Positions 44,523-54,542 of a DNA stretch of 64,000 nucleotides are shown piece after piece; the first letter of the stretch is position 1, and each line of letters begins with the position of its first letter. The notes beneath the pieces were generated by a model. That model did no database searches. It saw only the letters and a list, made by a program, of their open reading frames with translations, and had not been told where the DNA came from. A program made the translations under genes and the position numbers. This DNA is from Clostridia bacterium. GTDB lineage: Bacteria > Bacillota_A > Clostridia > Christensenellales > Aristaeellaceae. The stretch spans positions 9,204 through 73,203 of the forward strand of contig JAFQEB010000054.1 of assembly GCA_017399225.1 (NCBI GenBank), read 5' to 3'.

Positions 44523-45788
44523 TCAGATCTGCGTCTGTACCCTTGTAACTTTTGCACCCAGCAGGTTCAGCTGGCGCTCAAAGCGCTCGTAGCCCCGGTC
44601 GATCAGCTCGGCGTGCTCCACCAGCGTTTCGCCCTGGGCCTGCAGCCCCGCCAGCACCAGCGCAGCCCCGCCCCGAAGGTCGCGGGCCGTTACATTCGCG
44701 CCGCTGAGCCGCTCTACACCGCGCACCACCGCCGTCCGGCCCGTGCACAGGATCCGCGCGCCCATCCGGTTCAGATCACCGGCATGTGTAAACCTGTTCT
44801 CAAATACATTCTCCACAATTACGCCAGTTCCTTCTGAAACTGCCAAAAGTGCCAGCATCTGCACCTGCATATCCGTCGGGAAGCCCGGATGGGGCTGCGT
44901 CTGCAGGACGGAAAAGGCGTTCAAGCGCTCTGGAGCCGTCAGAAGCAGCGTATCCTTCGTTTCCCGAAGATCGCAGCCCATCTCCCGCAGCTTGGCGTTT
45001 ATGGCGTGCATATCCCCCACCGGCGCGTTGGTCAGCTCGATCCGGCCGCCGGTGATGGCCGCAGCAGCCAGCAGCGTACCGGCAACGATGCGGTCCGGCA
45101 TGGGGGTGTACTCCGCGCCATGAAGACGCTCAACGCCCTCCACGGTGATGGTGGCGCAGCCTGCGCCGCGCACCCTTCCGCCCATGGCGTTGATAAAGCC
45201 CATCAGATCCACGATCTCCGGCTCCCGGGCGGCATTGTGGATGGTCGTCGTTCCCGGCAGGCAGGCTGCCGCCATCATCACGTTTTCCGTCGCCCCCACG
45301 CTGGGATAGTCCAGGTGGACGTCCCCGGGGTGCATGTGCCTGCCGTCGCAGTGAATGATGCCGCCGTCCTCGCTGATCCTCACGCCCAGCGCCCGGAGCC
45401 CCGACAGATGCAGGTCGATGGGACGCAGGCCGATCTCGCAGCCGCCGGGATATGTAACCGTTGCCTGCCGGAAACGGGAAAGGATCGGCCCCAGCATGAA
45501 GATGGAGGAGCGGATCTGCTTGGACAGCTGATCGGGCATCTCATGGCTGCTCATGTCCATCCCGGAGATGCACATGTCATGCCCCTGGCAGGTCACGCGG
45601 CAGCCCAGTATCCTGAGGATATCCACCATGCGCCGCACATCGGTGATGTCCGGCATAGCGTGCAGGGTTACCTCCTCCTCCGTCAGCACACAGGCCGCGA
45701 GGATGGGCAGCGCAGCATTCTTCGCACCGTCCACCCGGATGGAGCCCTCCAGCCTTCTGCCGCCTTCCACAACGAACGATTCCATCAT
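44523..45788 (-). CDS. murA: UDP-N-acetylglucosamine 1-carboxyvinyltransferase
   Basis: MurA transfers enolpyruvate from PEP to UDP-GlcNAc, the first committed peptidoglycan step and the fosfomycin target. The 421-residue sequence has GAKNAALPILAA with the conserved Lys-Asn, the catalytic Cys in YPGGCEIGLRPIDLH (so fosfomycin sensitive in principle), and the late PHPGFPTDMQVQ. It lies 66 bases after ftsW in the dcw cluster, where Firmicutes often keep a murA copy. Confidence 0.97.
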   Translation of the reverse strand: MMESFVVEGGRRLEGSIRVDGAKNAALPILAACVLTEEEVTLHAMPDITDVRRMVDILRILGCRVTCQGHDMCISGMDMSSHEMPDQLSKQIRSSIFMLGPILSRFRQATVTYPGGCEIGLRPIDLHLSGLRALGVRISEDGGIIHCDGRHMHPGDVHLDYPSVGATENVMMAAACLPGTTTIHNAAREPEIVDLMGFINAMGGRVRGAGCATITVEGVERLHGAEYTPMPDRIVAGTLLAAAAITGGRIELTNAPVGDMHAINAKLREMGCDLRETKDTLLLTAPERLNAFSVLQTQPHPGFPTDMQVQMLALLAVSEGTGVIVENVFENRFTHAGDLNRMGARILCTGRTAVVRGVERLSGANVTARDLRGGAALVLAGLQAQGETLVEHAELIDRGYERFERQLNLLGAKVTRVQTQI

Positions 45789-45854
45789 CCGCCACCTCCG
45801 CTTCGATGCTTCAATACTATGATGAAGCCCGGAAGGTGTGCAGTTTTTGGCGCA

Positions 45855-47009
45855 TCAGCAATCCATTTTGCCTGCCGTGCGGGAAATGTTCATCAGCACG
45901 CCCATGGCGGCCATGGTGATGGAGACGGAGGTGCCGCCCGCCGAAAAGAAGGGCAGCGGCAATCCGGTGGTCGGCAGCAGCCCCACGACCACGCCCATGT
46001 TCAGGAAGGCCTGAACGGTGATGGAGGCCGTAATGCCAGCTGCCAGCAGCGCGCCGAATTTATCCCGGCACGCAATGGCGACCCGGAAGCCCGCGATCAT
46101 CAGGCAGACAAAGAGCGCCACGACTGCCAGGCAGCCCAGGAGGCCAAAGTCCTCGCCGACGATGGCGAAGATGAAGTCGCTTTCCGGATACGGGAGGTAC
46201 GCATACTTCTGCCTGCCCTGCCCCAGGCCCATCCCGAAGAGGCCCCCGGAGCCAAAGGCGATCAGCGACTGGGACAGCTGGTAGCCCTCGTCCGACATCA
46301 TCGCAAAAGGATCCCGGAAGGACAGCAGCCGCCGCCTGCGGTAGGGCTCCGACCAGGCGTAGAAGCCGCCCACCGCCACGCCGCCCACCAGCATCAACAG
46401 GATGTGCCGCCACTTCGCCCCGGCCATGATGATCAGGATCAGACTGACGATCATGATGGAGCCGGCAGTGGAGAGGTTGGGCTGCTCCAGGATCAGCAGA
46501 AAGGCGATCCCCGGCACGACCAGGATGGGCACGATGCCCGTCCAGAGCCTCTTTATGCGGTGCCCGGCATAGGAAAGCACCGTGGCCATGTACAGGACGA
46601 TGGCGAACTTCGCCAGCTCAGAGGGCTGGAAGGACATGCCGCCCAGCACAAGCCAGCGCCGCGAACCGTTGATATACACACCGATCCCCGGAATGATGAC
46701 CAACGTCAGCAGGATCGCGGAGATCCCCAGGCCGGTCGCCACCACCCACGTCTGCCGCCAGAAGCGGTACGGGATGCGGCTGGTAACAGTGCAGGCCACA
46801 GCGCCCAGCGCTATGCCGATCAGCTGCTTGAGCACCTCGCTGAGGGGATTGCCCGTATCCTGGGCCGTGTAGTAGGTGGCTGAAAACAGAACCAGCAATC
46901 CCGCAGACAGCAGCAGGATCATGACGATGACCAGCATACCGTCCACAGGATTGCGTCTGCGCGTGAGTACATTGATGAATCTCTTTGGTGCGCTTTCATG
47001 CTGCAGCAT
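45855..47009 (-). CDS. ftsW: Peptidoglycan glycosyltransferase FtsW (SEDS family)
   Basis: FtsW polymerises septal glycan from lipid II together with a class B PBP. The 384-residue protein has about ten membrane helices, the SEDS signature INGSRRWLVLGGMSFQPSEL, and the conserved VGEDFGLLG and GLLPTTGLPLPFFSAGGTS. The ATG before LQHESAPKRF is 4 bases after AAAGGAGC. It follows murD by 45 bases. Confidence 0.96.
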   Translation of the reverse strand: MLQHESAPKRFINVLTRRRNPVDGMLVIVMILLLSAGLLVLFSATYYTAQDTGNPLSEVLKQLIGIALGAVACTVTSRIPYRFWRQTWVVATGLGISAILLTLVIIPGIGVYINGSRRWLVLGGMSFQPSELAKFAIVLYMATVLSYAGHRIKRLWTGIVPILVVPGIAFLLILEQPNLSTAGSIMIVSLILIIMAGAKWRHILLMLVGGVAVGGFYAWSEPYRRRRLLSFRDPFAMMSDEGYQLSQSLIAFGSGGLFGMGLGQGRQKYAYLPYPESDFIFAIVGEDFGLLGCLAVVALFVCLMIAGFRVAIACRDKFGALLAAGITASITVQAFLNMGVVVGLLPTTGLPLPFFSAGGTSVSITMAAMGVLMNISRTAGKMDC

Positions 47010-47054
47010 AGCTGCTCCTTTCAGCGCTGACAAAGATTCCCGGACTTCATCCGG

Positions 47055-48428
47055 TTAATTCAGTTCGTTCACAAGCTCCTTGAAGATGCGGCCGCGGGCC
47101 TCATAATCCGGGAACATGTCAAAGGAGGCACAGGCCGGGCTCAGCAGCACGTTCCAGCCCTCCGAGGCCAGGGCGCGGCACTGGTCGATGGCGTCCTTCA
47201 AAGTGCCTGCCCGGTGGATGCGGTCATAGCCGTTCTCGCGGCACTGGCGTTCGATCTGATCCGCCGTCACGCCAATGAGAACCGCCTCGCGGATGAAGGG
47301 GCTCGCCAGCATCTCCTTCACCATGGGGGTGAAGTCGCTGTGCTTGTCGTAGCCGCCCAGGATGATAGCCGTGGGGCGATCCATGGTCTGCACAGCCTTG
47401 ATGGTGGAGTCCACATTGGTGCCCTTGGAGTCGTTGATGTACCGCACGCCGTCCAGCTCGCGGACGAACTCGATGCGGTGTTCCACGCCCCGGAAGGTGC
47501 GCAGCGTGTGGGCGATGACCTCCGCGTTCACGCCGCAGGCCGTAGCCATGCAGGCCGCCGCGAGGGCGTTCTCAAGGTTGTGCGGGCCGGGGATGAACAC
47601 GTCCTTGGCCGGGCAGACCTCGCATTCCACGCCGCCGAAGCGGGTGACGATCACGCCGTCCCGGACGAACGCGCCCTGTTCGACCTCCCCCTTGCGGGAG
47701 AAGGTCAGCACCTGCGCCCTGACCATGCCGATGTAGGACGTAAGCGCCGGGTCGTCCGCGTTGAAGACGGCCACGTCGTCGGCGGTCATATTGGCGAACA
47801 TGCGCATTTTGGTCAGCGCGTAGTTCTCCATCGTGCCGTGACGGTTGAGGTGATCCTCAGTCAGGTTCGTGAAAGCCGCGCAGCGCGGGTGGAAGGTCTC
47901 CGCCGTCTCCATCTGGAAGGAGCTGACCTCGCAGACAAACATGTCGCTTTCGACGCTGTCATAGCCCGCCGCCGAGTAGGGGTAGCCGATGTTGCCCACC
48001 ACATGGGTGGTGCGGCCGGCATTGCGGAAGATCTCGCCCAGCAGGGTGACGGTCGTGGTCTTGCCGTTGGTGCCGGTGATGGCCACCATTTCGCCGGAAG
48101 ACAGCTGATGGGCCATCTCCAGCTCGCCGGTGACGTAAATGCCCATCTCCTTCGCCCTCACGACAAAGGGCGCCGTATCCGGGATGCCGGGGCTGATGAC
48201 CATGCAGTCGATGCCCTCCAGGCACTCCCCTGCCGCACAGCCCAGCCTATATTCGATGTCCAGCCCACTGAGGGGCGCCAGGGCGTCGCCCAGTCCCTCG
48301 GCGGTCTTGCTGTCGTTGATGATAACCTTCGCGCCAGCCTTATGCAGCAGTTTCGCTGCCGCCACGCCGCTGCGGGCCATGCCGACGACGAGGACGCGCT
48401 TGCCAGCGTATCTATCCATGTTGCGCAT
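47055..48428 (-). CDS. murD: UDP-N-acetylmuramoylalanine--D-glutamate ligase
   Basis: MurD adds D-Glu to UDP-MurNAc-Ala using ATP. The 457-residue protein contains the nucleotide loop ITGTNGKTTTVTLLGE, the central-domain NLTEDHLNRHG, and HRIEFVRELDGVRYINDSKG followed by ILGGYDKHSD. The ATG is 9 bases after AGGAGG. A leader of 95 bases with two hairpins separates it from mraY. Confidence 0.97.
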   Translation of the reverse strand: MRNMDRYAGKRVLVVGMARSGVAAAKLLHKAGAKVIINDSKTAEGLGDALAPLSGLDIEYRLGCAAGECLEGIDCMVISPGIPDTAPFVVRAKEMGIYVTGELEMAHQLSSGEMVAITGTNGKTTTVTLLGEIFRNAGRTTHVVGNIGYPYSAAGYDSVESDMFVCEVSSFQMETAETFHPRCAAFTNLTEDHLNRHGTMENYALTKMRMFANMTADDVAVFNADDPALTSYIGMVRAQVLTFSRKGEVEQGAFVRDGVIVTRFGGVECEVCPAKDVFIPGPHNLENALAAACMATACGVNAEVIAHTLRTFRGVEHRIEFVRELDGVRYINDSKGTNVDSTIKAVQTMDRPTAIILGGYDKHSDFTPMVKEMLASPFIREAVLIGVTADQIERQCRENGYDRIHRAGTLKDAIDQCRALASEGWNVLLSPACASFDMFPDYEARGRIFKELVNELN

Positions 48429-48522
48429 GTGGATGCGCCTCCTAATAGTAAAAGTATTTCCCCGAAGGATTCCAAAGGGCGATCGGAAATCCCTTTGGTC
48501 GCCTCCGCAGAGGCGAAATCTC
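48429..48522 (-). other. Hairpin-containing gap between mraY and murD
   Basis: On the minus strand GCCTC/GAGGC and CCAAAGGG/CCCTTTGG form two stems, with no T run after either. They may stabilise or process the long dcw transcript. Confidence 0.5.
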
Positions 48523-49584
48523 TTACAGGATTACGGACAACACCGCAATCGCGCTCAGCACCAGTGTCACGACGGCGTACATCAGCACGATTTGCGTTTC
48601 CTTCATGCCGCACTTCTCGAAGTGATGGTGAATGGGCGACATTTTGAACAGGCGGCGGGGCTCGCCGAAGATCTTGCGGGTCAGCTTGTAGTAGTAGCGC
48701 TGCAGGATGACGCTCACGCTGGACATGACCATCGTGAAGCCGATGAGCAGCAGCAGGAAGGGCTCGCGCAGGATCATCGCCATGCCGACTACCGCGCCGC
48801 CGATGAACATCGAACCCGTATCGCCCATGAAGATGGTTGCCGGGTAGTGGTTGAAGCGCAGGAAGGCAACGCACGCGCCGCACAGCGCCGCCGCAAAGAC
48901 GGCGACGGTCATGTTCTGCGACACGATGCCGGCGGAAGCAGCGATCATCGCGATGGCCGCCCAGCCCACGCAGCCCACGGAGGTCACCGTGGAGAGAATG
49001 CCGTCCAGGCCGTCCTGGAGGTTGGCGGAGTTGACCATGAACAGCACCGTCAGCGCCAGCAGCGGGATGTAGAAGATATCCAGATCCCACATGATGTCGG
49101 TGAAGGGCACATGCACCTCGCTGCCGATCTCCGGGTGGAAGTAGCAGTAGCAGGCAAAGCCCACGCACACGATCGCCTGGCCGATGATCTTCTGCCAGGG
49201 AGTCAGGCCCTCGTGGCGCTTCTTGACCATCTTGATCCAGTCATCGCCAAAGCCCACCGCCATGGAGCCCAGGGCCACGAACAGCAGCGCCAGCGCGTGA
49301 TCCCAGGCAAAGCTGAAGCCGGAGAGCTCGGAGTTCTCCACAGGGACGGGCAGCAGCACGTTGACCACGCCCGAGGCGAGGAACGCCGCCACGCAGCCCA
49401 GCGCGATGAACAGGCCGCCCATGATGGGGGTACCCTGCTTCTTGCGGTGGGACTCCGGGCCCAGCTCGTAGATGGTCTGGCCCAGCTTCAGCTTGCGCAG
49501 CCAGGCGATAAAGTGGGGGCCGGTCAGCAGCACGATGGCTGCGGAGAGGATCAGAGCGACCAGCATCTCTGTCATTCTCAGCAT
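48523..49584 (-). CDS. mraY: Phospho-N-acetylmuramoyl-pentapeptide transferase
   Basis: MraY makes lipid I from UDP-MurNAc-pentapeptide and undecaprenyl phosphate. The 353-residue membrane protein has the GTPIMGGLFIALG region, FGDDWIKMVKKRHEGLTPWQK, NSANLQDGLDG and the conserved HHHFEKCGMKETQIV near the C-terminus. It follows murE by 27 bases; murF, usually between them, is absent. Confidence 0.97.
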   Translation of the reverse strand: MLRMTEMLVALILSAAIVLLTGPHFIAWLRKLKLGQTIYELGPESHRKKQGTPIMGGLFIALGCVAAFLASGVVNVLLPVPVENSELSGFSFAWDHALALLFVALGSMAVGFGDDWIKMVKKRHEGLTPWQKIIGQAIVCVGFACYCYFHPEIGSEVHVPFTDIMWDLDIFYIPLLALTVLFMVNSANLQDGLDGILSTVTSVGCVGWAAIAMIAASAGIVSQNMTVAVFAAALCGACVAFLRFNHYPATIFMGDTGSMFIGGAVVGMAMILREPFLLLLIGFTMVMSSVSVILQRYYYKLTRKIFGEPRRLFKMSPIHHHFEKCGMKETQIVLMYAVVTLVLSAIAVLSVIL

Positions 49585-49611
49585 GGTATTTCTTCCTTCC
49601 GGTTTTCTGTA

Positions 49612-51066
49612 TTACTGCATCTCGCTCAGCAGCTCCGCCACGACGACCTTCTCGTCGAAGGGGTGCTTCACGCCGTTGATTTCCTGATAATTCTCATGGC
49701 CCTTTCCGCACAGGGCGATCACGTCGCCCGCCTTGCCGATCTGCAGCGCATGGCGGATGGCCTCGCGGCGGTTCTCGATCACCACATAGGGGCAGGCAGT
49801 CTCCTGGATGCCCTCCTCAATGGCCTTGAGGATGGCCATGGGGTCCTCGGTGCGGGGGTTGTCGCTGGTCAGGATGCACAGATCCGCCAGCTCGCCGCCG
49901 ATACGGCCCATGATGGGGCGCTTGCCCTTATCACGGTCGCCGCCGCAGCCAAAAAGGGCAATGAGGCGGCCCTTGGTGAAGGTGCGGCAGGTTTTGAGGA
50001 TGTTGTCCAGCGCATCCGGCGCATGGGCGTAATCCAGGATCACACGGTAGGGCGTGCCGGTGGGCAGCATCTCAATGCGGCCGGGCACGTTCTCGATCTT
50101 CTCCAGGCCGGCCTTGATGTCGTCAGCCGAAATGCCCATGACCATCGCGCAGCTGGCAGCGGCAATGGCGTTGTACACGTTGAACATGCCGGTCATACGC
50201 AGGTTGATGGGCAGGGCGTGCATCCCCTGGAGCTTCACGTCAAAGGACACGCCGTCCTCGGTGATTTCGATGTCGCGGGCAAAGAGATCAGCCGCTGCCG
50301 CGATGCCGAAGGTCAGGTGCGGCGTCTCAATATCCCGCAGGATGTCCGCGCTGGTCTCCTCGTCCACATTGAGCACGGCGTTTTTCACCATGCCGCGGGT
50401 GAAGAATTCCTTTTTGCACTCAAAGTACTTCTGCATCGTGCCGAAGTAATCCAGATGATCCTGGGAAAGGTTCGTGTACGCGCCGACCTCAAAGACCATG
50501 CCGTCCAGGCGGAACATGTCGATGGCATGGGCAGACACCTCCATGATGACCGCCTGCACGCCCTCGTCCGCCATCTGGCGCAGGTCGCGCTGCAGGTCGA
50601 TGGGGTCGGGAGTGGTGTAGTTGGAGGCGATGCGCTTTTCGCCGATCATGTTGCCGGTGGTGCCCACCAGGCCGCATTTGAGCCCTGCCTGCTCCAGGAT
50701 GGACTTGATCATGTAGGTCGTCGTGGTCTTGCCCTTGGTGCCGGTCACGCCCACAAAGCGCATCTCCTGCGCCGGATGGCCGTAGAAGGCCGCCGCCATG
50801 CGGGACATGGCCGCACGGACATTGGACACCTTCACCTGCGGGACGTCCACATCCACATAATGATCAACGACCAGCGCCACACAGCCGTTGGCAACGGCCT
50901 GGGGCGCGTAGTCATGGGCGTCAAAGCGGGCGCCGGGGATGCAGAAGAACAGGCCCTTATCGACCTTCTCCCGGCTGTTGGAGCATACGGAAAGGATCTC
51001 CGTATCCATATTCCCCTGCGTTTCCGTCAGGTAGGGCATATTCTCCGTCAGCTTCCGCAGCAACAT
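49612..51066 (-). CDS. murE: UDP-MurNAc-tripeptide ligase MurE, meso-DAP type
   Basis: MurE adds the third stem residue. The 484-residue sequence has the ATP loop VTGTKGKTTTTYMIKSI, YTTPDPIDLQRDL and NLSQDHLDYFGTM. The selectivity motif reads DNPRTEDPMAIL, the form typical of meso-diaminopimelate ligases rather than lysine ligases. This predicts DAP-type peptidoglycan. The start follows AAAGAGGAGAATCGCT. Confidence 0.96.
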   Translation of the reverse strand: MLLRKLTENMPYLTETQGNMDTEILSVCSNSREKVDKGLFFCIPGARFDAHDYAPQAVANGCVALVVDHYVDVDVPQVKVSNVRAAMSRMAAAFYGHPAQEMRFVGVTGTKGKTTTTYMIKSILEQAGLKCGLVGTTGNMIGEKRIASNYTTPDPIDLQRDLRQMADEGVQAVIMEVSAHAIDMFRLDGMVFEVGAYTNLSQDHLDYFGTMQKYFECKKEFFTRGMVKNAVLNVDEETSADILRDIETPHLTFGIAAAADLFARDIEITEDGVSFDVKLQGMHALPINLRMTGMFNVYNAIAAASCAMVMGISADDIKAGLEKIENVPGRIEMLPTGTPYRVILDYAHAPDALDNILKTCRTFTKGRLIALFGCGGDRDKGKRPIMGRIGGELADLCILTSDNPRTEDPMAILKAIEEGIQETACPYVVIENRREAIRHALQIGKAGDVIALCGKGHENYQEINGVKHPFDEKVVVAELLSEMQ

Positions 51067-51115
51067 AGCGATTCTCCTCTTTCCTGATGGCCGTGCATGT
51101 GCACAGGCCCGTCCT

Positions 51116-53233
51116 TTATTCCTGATACTCCGAGAACGTCACATGCACGCTGGTTCCCGGCTTTACATATTCTCCTGCGGCAGGGCTCTGGCGTATGCAC
51201 AGGCCGCTGCCCGCCATGGAGATCAGCAGCCCACGCTGCCGCAGCAGCCGGGCGCAGTCCACATCACTCATGCCCGTCAGATCCGGCACGCACGCCAGCT
51301 CCTCCGGCGTGAGCGCCTCCGACGAGGCGGTATAGGCCATCACATGGCCTCCTCTGACCAGCCTGGCGCCCTCGGGCGGCAGCTGATCCAGCACGACGGA
51401 CGAAACGCCGTCATCCATCATTTCCAATCCTGCTTCTGCCAGTGTACGCCTTGCGTCGGAAATCGTCAAGCCCTTTATGAGCGGAACGGCAACTTCCTCC
51501 GGTGCCTCAGCCGTGGAGGGCTCGCAGCCCACGCACATCAGCGCCTCCTGGAGGATCTGCCTTGCAAAGGGCGCTGCCGTCGTTCCGCCGTAATCCACCG
51601 GCACCTGCGCCTCATTCACCACCACCAGCACGCTGATGAGGGGATCATCCGCAGGAGCAAAGCCGTAGAAGGAGCCGATGTGCACATTGGAGACGATGCG
51701 GCCCTCCTTGTACACCTGGGCCGTGCCGGTTTTGCCGCCGATGCGGTAGCCGGCAATGTAGGCATTCTTGCCGCCGCCGTTTTCCACCACGTTTTCCAGC
51801 AGTCCTCTGAGGGTCTGGCTGGTTTCCGGGCGGATGGGCGCGGCCACCACCGTCGGATTGAAGCGCTGGAGCGTCTCTCCGTCCGGCGTCTGGATCTCCG
51901 ACACGATGTAGGGCTTCATCAGCTTGCCGCCGTTGATGGCGGCGTTGCAGGCCATCACCAGCTGGAGCGGCGTGACGGCAACGGATTGCCCAAAGCCGAT
52001 GCGGGCCAGATCGACCCGTTTTACATACCTGGAGCCGATCAGGATACCGGCGGACTCTCCCGGCAGATCGATCCCCGTCTTTTTCCCAAGGCCGAAGGCC
52101 GTCAGGTAGCGGTAGAAGGTATCCGTGCCCATGCGGAGCGCCAGCTCCACAAAGACCGGGTTGCAGCTGTTTTTCAGGCCGTCCGCCATGGTTTCCGCCC
52201 CATGGGCAGCGCCCCAGCATCGGATGGTATCGCCGTCCACCTTGACCCGGGCCGAGCAATAGAAGCTGTCCTCCGGGGTGGTGACGCCGCTGTCCAGGGC
52301 GGCTGCGGCGGTAAGGATCTTGAAGGTGGAGCCGGGCTCGTATACGTCGGAAATGGTGCTGATGCGCATCATCTCCGTCAGCGCGGCCACGTCGCTGCGG
52401 GGCGGCTCATTGGGATCGTAATCCGGCTTGATGGACATGGCAAGGATCCCGCCGGTGCGCACGTCGGTGACGATACACATGACCGAGGCCGCCTCGTTGA
52501 CCTCGACGCATTCCCGCATGGCCTTGTCGACGATCTCCTGGATATCCGCATCGCAGGTGAGCTTGAGGGTGCTGCCCTGCCTGGAAGGGATATACCACCC
52601 CTCCAGCCCCGCCAGCGTGCGGTTACGCGCATCCACCTGACGCAGATAGCTTCCCTCCACGCCGGCCAGCACGGATTCATAGCGGGCCTCCAGGCCCGAT
52701 TGCCCCTCGCTGTCGATGGTGGTCAGACCCAGCACCTGCGTAAGGAATGCGCCGTGGGGGTAATAGCGGCTGGTGTCCTCATCGAAGACCAACGCGTTCA
52801 GGCAGGCCTCCTCCGGCGATTCCTGCTGAAGCTGGCGGATGGCGTCCACCGTGGCCCGGCTGACCTGCCTTTTCAGAATGACGGAACCCTTGGTTTTGTC
52901 TGCAAGCTTTTTCAGTGCGCTCTCCCGGTCAAGGGGCAGCACCGTATCCAGGGCATCCAGAAAGAGCGCTGCGTCCGTCACCCGCCGGGGATCGGCCGTG
53001 ACGATGTAGGAAGTCGCCGACTGCACAAGCAGGTTGCCGTTTCTGTCGATGATACTTCCGCGCTTGGCCGTGATCACGCCCTCTTTTGTCCATTGATTGA
53101 CGCCGCGCTGCGTCAGCGCCTCCGCGTCCCGTATTGTCAGGGCGGCGATGCGCCCGCAGACCAGCAGGAACAGTCCCGCCAGCACCAGCGTCATCAGCCA
53201 GATCCTCTTGCGTACCAGCAGTTCAGGATGCAT
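51116..53233 (-). CDS. Class B penicillin-binding protein with two PASTA domains (FtsI/SpoVD-like)
   Basis: This 705-residue septal or spore-cortex transpeptidase has one N-terminal membrane helix (LMTLVLAGLFLLVCGRIAAL), a dimerisation domain (ITAKRGSIIDRNGNLL), and a transpeptidase with EPGSTFK, SCN (KNSCNPVF) and KTGTAQVY. Two PASTA domains end it (from VAVPLIKGLTISDARRTLAE and VPDLTGMSDVDCARLLRQRG). PASTA domains are found in both SpoVD and division PBPs of Firmicutes, so the precise role is open. No second copy is in the window. It lies directly after the ftsL-like gene. Confidence 0.93.
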   Translation of the reverse strand: MHPELLVRKRIWLMTLVLAGLFLLVCGRIAALTIRDAEALTQRGVNQWTKEGVITAKRGSIIDRNGNLLVQSATSYIVTADPRRVTDAALFLDALDTVLPLDRESALKKLADKTKGSVILKRQVSRATVDAIRQLQQESPEEACLNALVFDEDTSRYYPHGAFLTQVLGLTTIDSEGQSGLEARYESVLAGVEGSYLRQVDARNRTLAGLEGWYIPSRQGSTLKLTCDADIQEIVDKAMRECVEVNEAASVMCIVTDVRTGGILAMSIKPDYDPNEPPRSDVAALTEMMRISTISDVYEPGSTFKILTAAAALDSGVTTPEDSFYCSARVKVDGDTIRCWGAAHGAETMADGLKNSCNPVFVELALRMGTDTFYRYLTAFGLGKKTGIDLPGESAGILIGSRYVKRVDLARIGFGQSVAVTPLQLVMACNAAINGGKLMKPYIVSEIQTPDGETLQRFNPTVVAAPIRPETSQTLRGLLENVVENGGGKNAYIAGYRIGGKTGTAQVYKEGRIVSNVHIGSFYGFAPADDPLISVLVVVNEAQVPVDYGGTTAAPFARQILQEALMCVGCEPSTAEAPEEVAVPLIKGLTISDARRTLAEAGLEMMDDGVSSVVLDQLPPEGARLVRGGHVMAYTASSEALTPEELACVPDLTGMSDVDCARLLRQRGLLISMAGSGLCIRQSPAAGEYVKPGTSVHVTFSEYQE

Positions 53234-53323
53234 ATCCCGTCCCCCTGATCACGCCAATATTCCAAACGGGGAACTGAACGAATCAGTTCCCCTGTATGGT
53301 CGGATGCCTGTTCCGGCCTGTCA

Positions 53324-53920
53324 TCACCAGATGGCCGCCAGATCCTGTGTGCTGTTCACGGTGCCGGGGCCAAAGACAGCCTCCTCCGGCACGTCAAGGT
53401 ATTCCACCGTAATGCTGCGGGCGTTGATCATCCCCAGCCGGCGCGCAGCCTGCCGGATGTTGGCGTCGTTGGACTGCACGGCGATCTCGTTGAGCGTATC
53501 GCTGGCCTGGGCGCTGAGCGCCTCCAGCTCCGCTTCCTGCGCTGCGATCTGCTTGGCAATGCGGGTGTTCTCCGCCTGAGCCAGCACGACGGCGCAGGCC
53601 ATGACCATCGCCAGCACCGTCAGGAGCGCGATGGCAGGGATCAGCTTCATGCCGAAGCGGTTGACCACAGGCAGATGCATGGTATCCATCGCACCCACAG
53701 CCTGATAGCTGCCCGTCATGCCCGCAGAGGCGGCATAGCGGCGGCGCTGACCGGATACGTCCACCGGCTGGCCGGTCAGCTCATCCGGGAATTCGCCGGT
53801 AAAGGAGAAACCCTGGGAGCCGGGGCGATAGCTGCCCGTATGATGCTGCTGCATCCGCTTGTCCGCATAAGCCGCGGGGCGCGTATGACGGTGCATACCG
53901 GAAAAGATCGCGCTCAGCAT
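53324..53920 (-). CDS. ftsL: FtsL-like septum protein
   Basis: The 198-residue bitopic protein has a long basic cytoplasmic tail (about 1-95), one membrane helix (IPAIALLTVLAMVMACAVVLA) and a coiled coil outside (QIAAQEAELEALSAQASDTL) ending in RRLGMINARSITVEYLDV. This layout and its position before the class B PBP fit FtsL, which passes on activation to FtsWI. The tail is longer than usual and has Tyr, Ser and Gly-rich stretches. The gene follows mraZ by 70 bases with an AGGAGGAAG site. Confidence 0.82.
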   Translation of the reverse strand: MLSAIFSGMHRHTRPAAYADKRMQQHHTGSYRPGSQGFSFTGEFPDELTGQPVDVSGQRRRYAASAGMTGSYQAVGAMDTMHLPVVNRFGMKLIPAIALLTVLAMVMACAVVLAQAENTRIAKQIAAQEAELEALSAQASDTLNEIAVQSNDANIRQAARRLGMINARSITVEYLDVPEEAVFGPGTVNSTQDLAAIW

Positions 53921-53990
53921 AGTCTATTCTTCCTCCTGACAGTCCATTCCTGATCATCTTATGTTCATTAACAAATATTCATGTGTACTT

Positions 53991-54542
53991 TTAACGGCGC
54001 AGGTTCATCGCGCTGAGATTGCCCTGAATGCCATTGCGGAAGCTGGCGAAGCTGCTGACGCAATCCACATGCGTAAGCACGCGCAGGTGATCGCCGCTGC
54101 CCATGATATCGACTTCCTTGTCCTCCCCCAGCATCTCCTGGCGGAGCCTGGCAGGGAGCAGCACGCGGCCCTGGCCGTCGCACTCCTGGGCGCGGAAGGT
54201 AAAGGCGTCCAGCCACTGGAGGTACTCCAGGATCTCGCTGCTGCCCAGCTCATCGTAGAGGCGGGCGTAGCGCTCGCGCATACGGACGTAGGCGACTTCG
54301 GGATAGATGGCGATGGACTTGAAGTCAAAGGACGGGGTAATAGTGAACACCTTGCCCAGCATATCGCGGAAGGCCAGGGGCACCACCATGCGGCCCTTGC
54401 TGTCCAGCGAGTGGGCAAAATTTCCGGTGAAGCTGCGCTCATACTTCTCGATCAGCTTCTGATCCGCCTCAGAAACAACGGGTTCGGCAGGCGCGGACGC
54501 TTCCGCTGCCCTGGTGCTCTGTTCGAGCTCCTGATCCGACAC
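53991..54542 (-). CDS. mraZ: Transcriptional regulator MraZ with N-terminal extension
   Basis: MraZ is a double AbrB-like DNA-binding protein that controls the dcw promoter. The core here (about residues 36-175) has both DxKGR motifs: HSLDSKGRMVVPLAFRDM and CDGQGRVLLPARLRQEM. Before it lies a non-conserved, Ala/Glu-rich extension of about 37 residues; the usual protein begins close to the first motif. The GTG at 54542 follows GGGAGG; a GTG three codons upstream overlaps that site. It is first in the cluster. rsmH, normally next, is absent. Confidence 0.93.
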   Translation of the reverse strand: MSDQELEQSTRAAEASAPAEPVVSEADQKLIEKYERSFTGNFAHSLDSKGRMVVPLAFRDMLGKVFTITPSFDFKSIAIYPEVAYVRMRERYARLYDELGSSEILEYLQWLDAFTFRAQECDGQGRVLLPARLRQEMLGEDKEVDIMGSGDHLRVLTHVDCVSSFASFRNGIQGNLSAMNLRR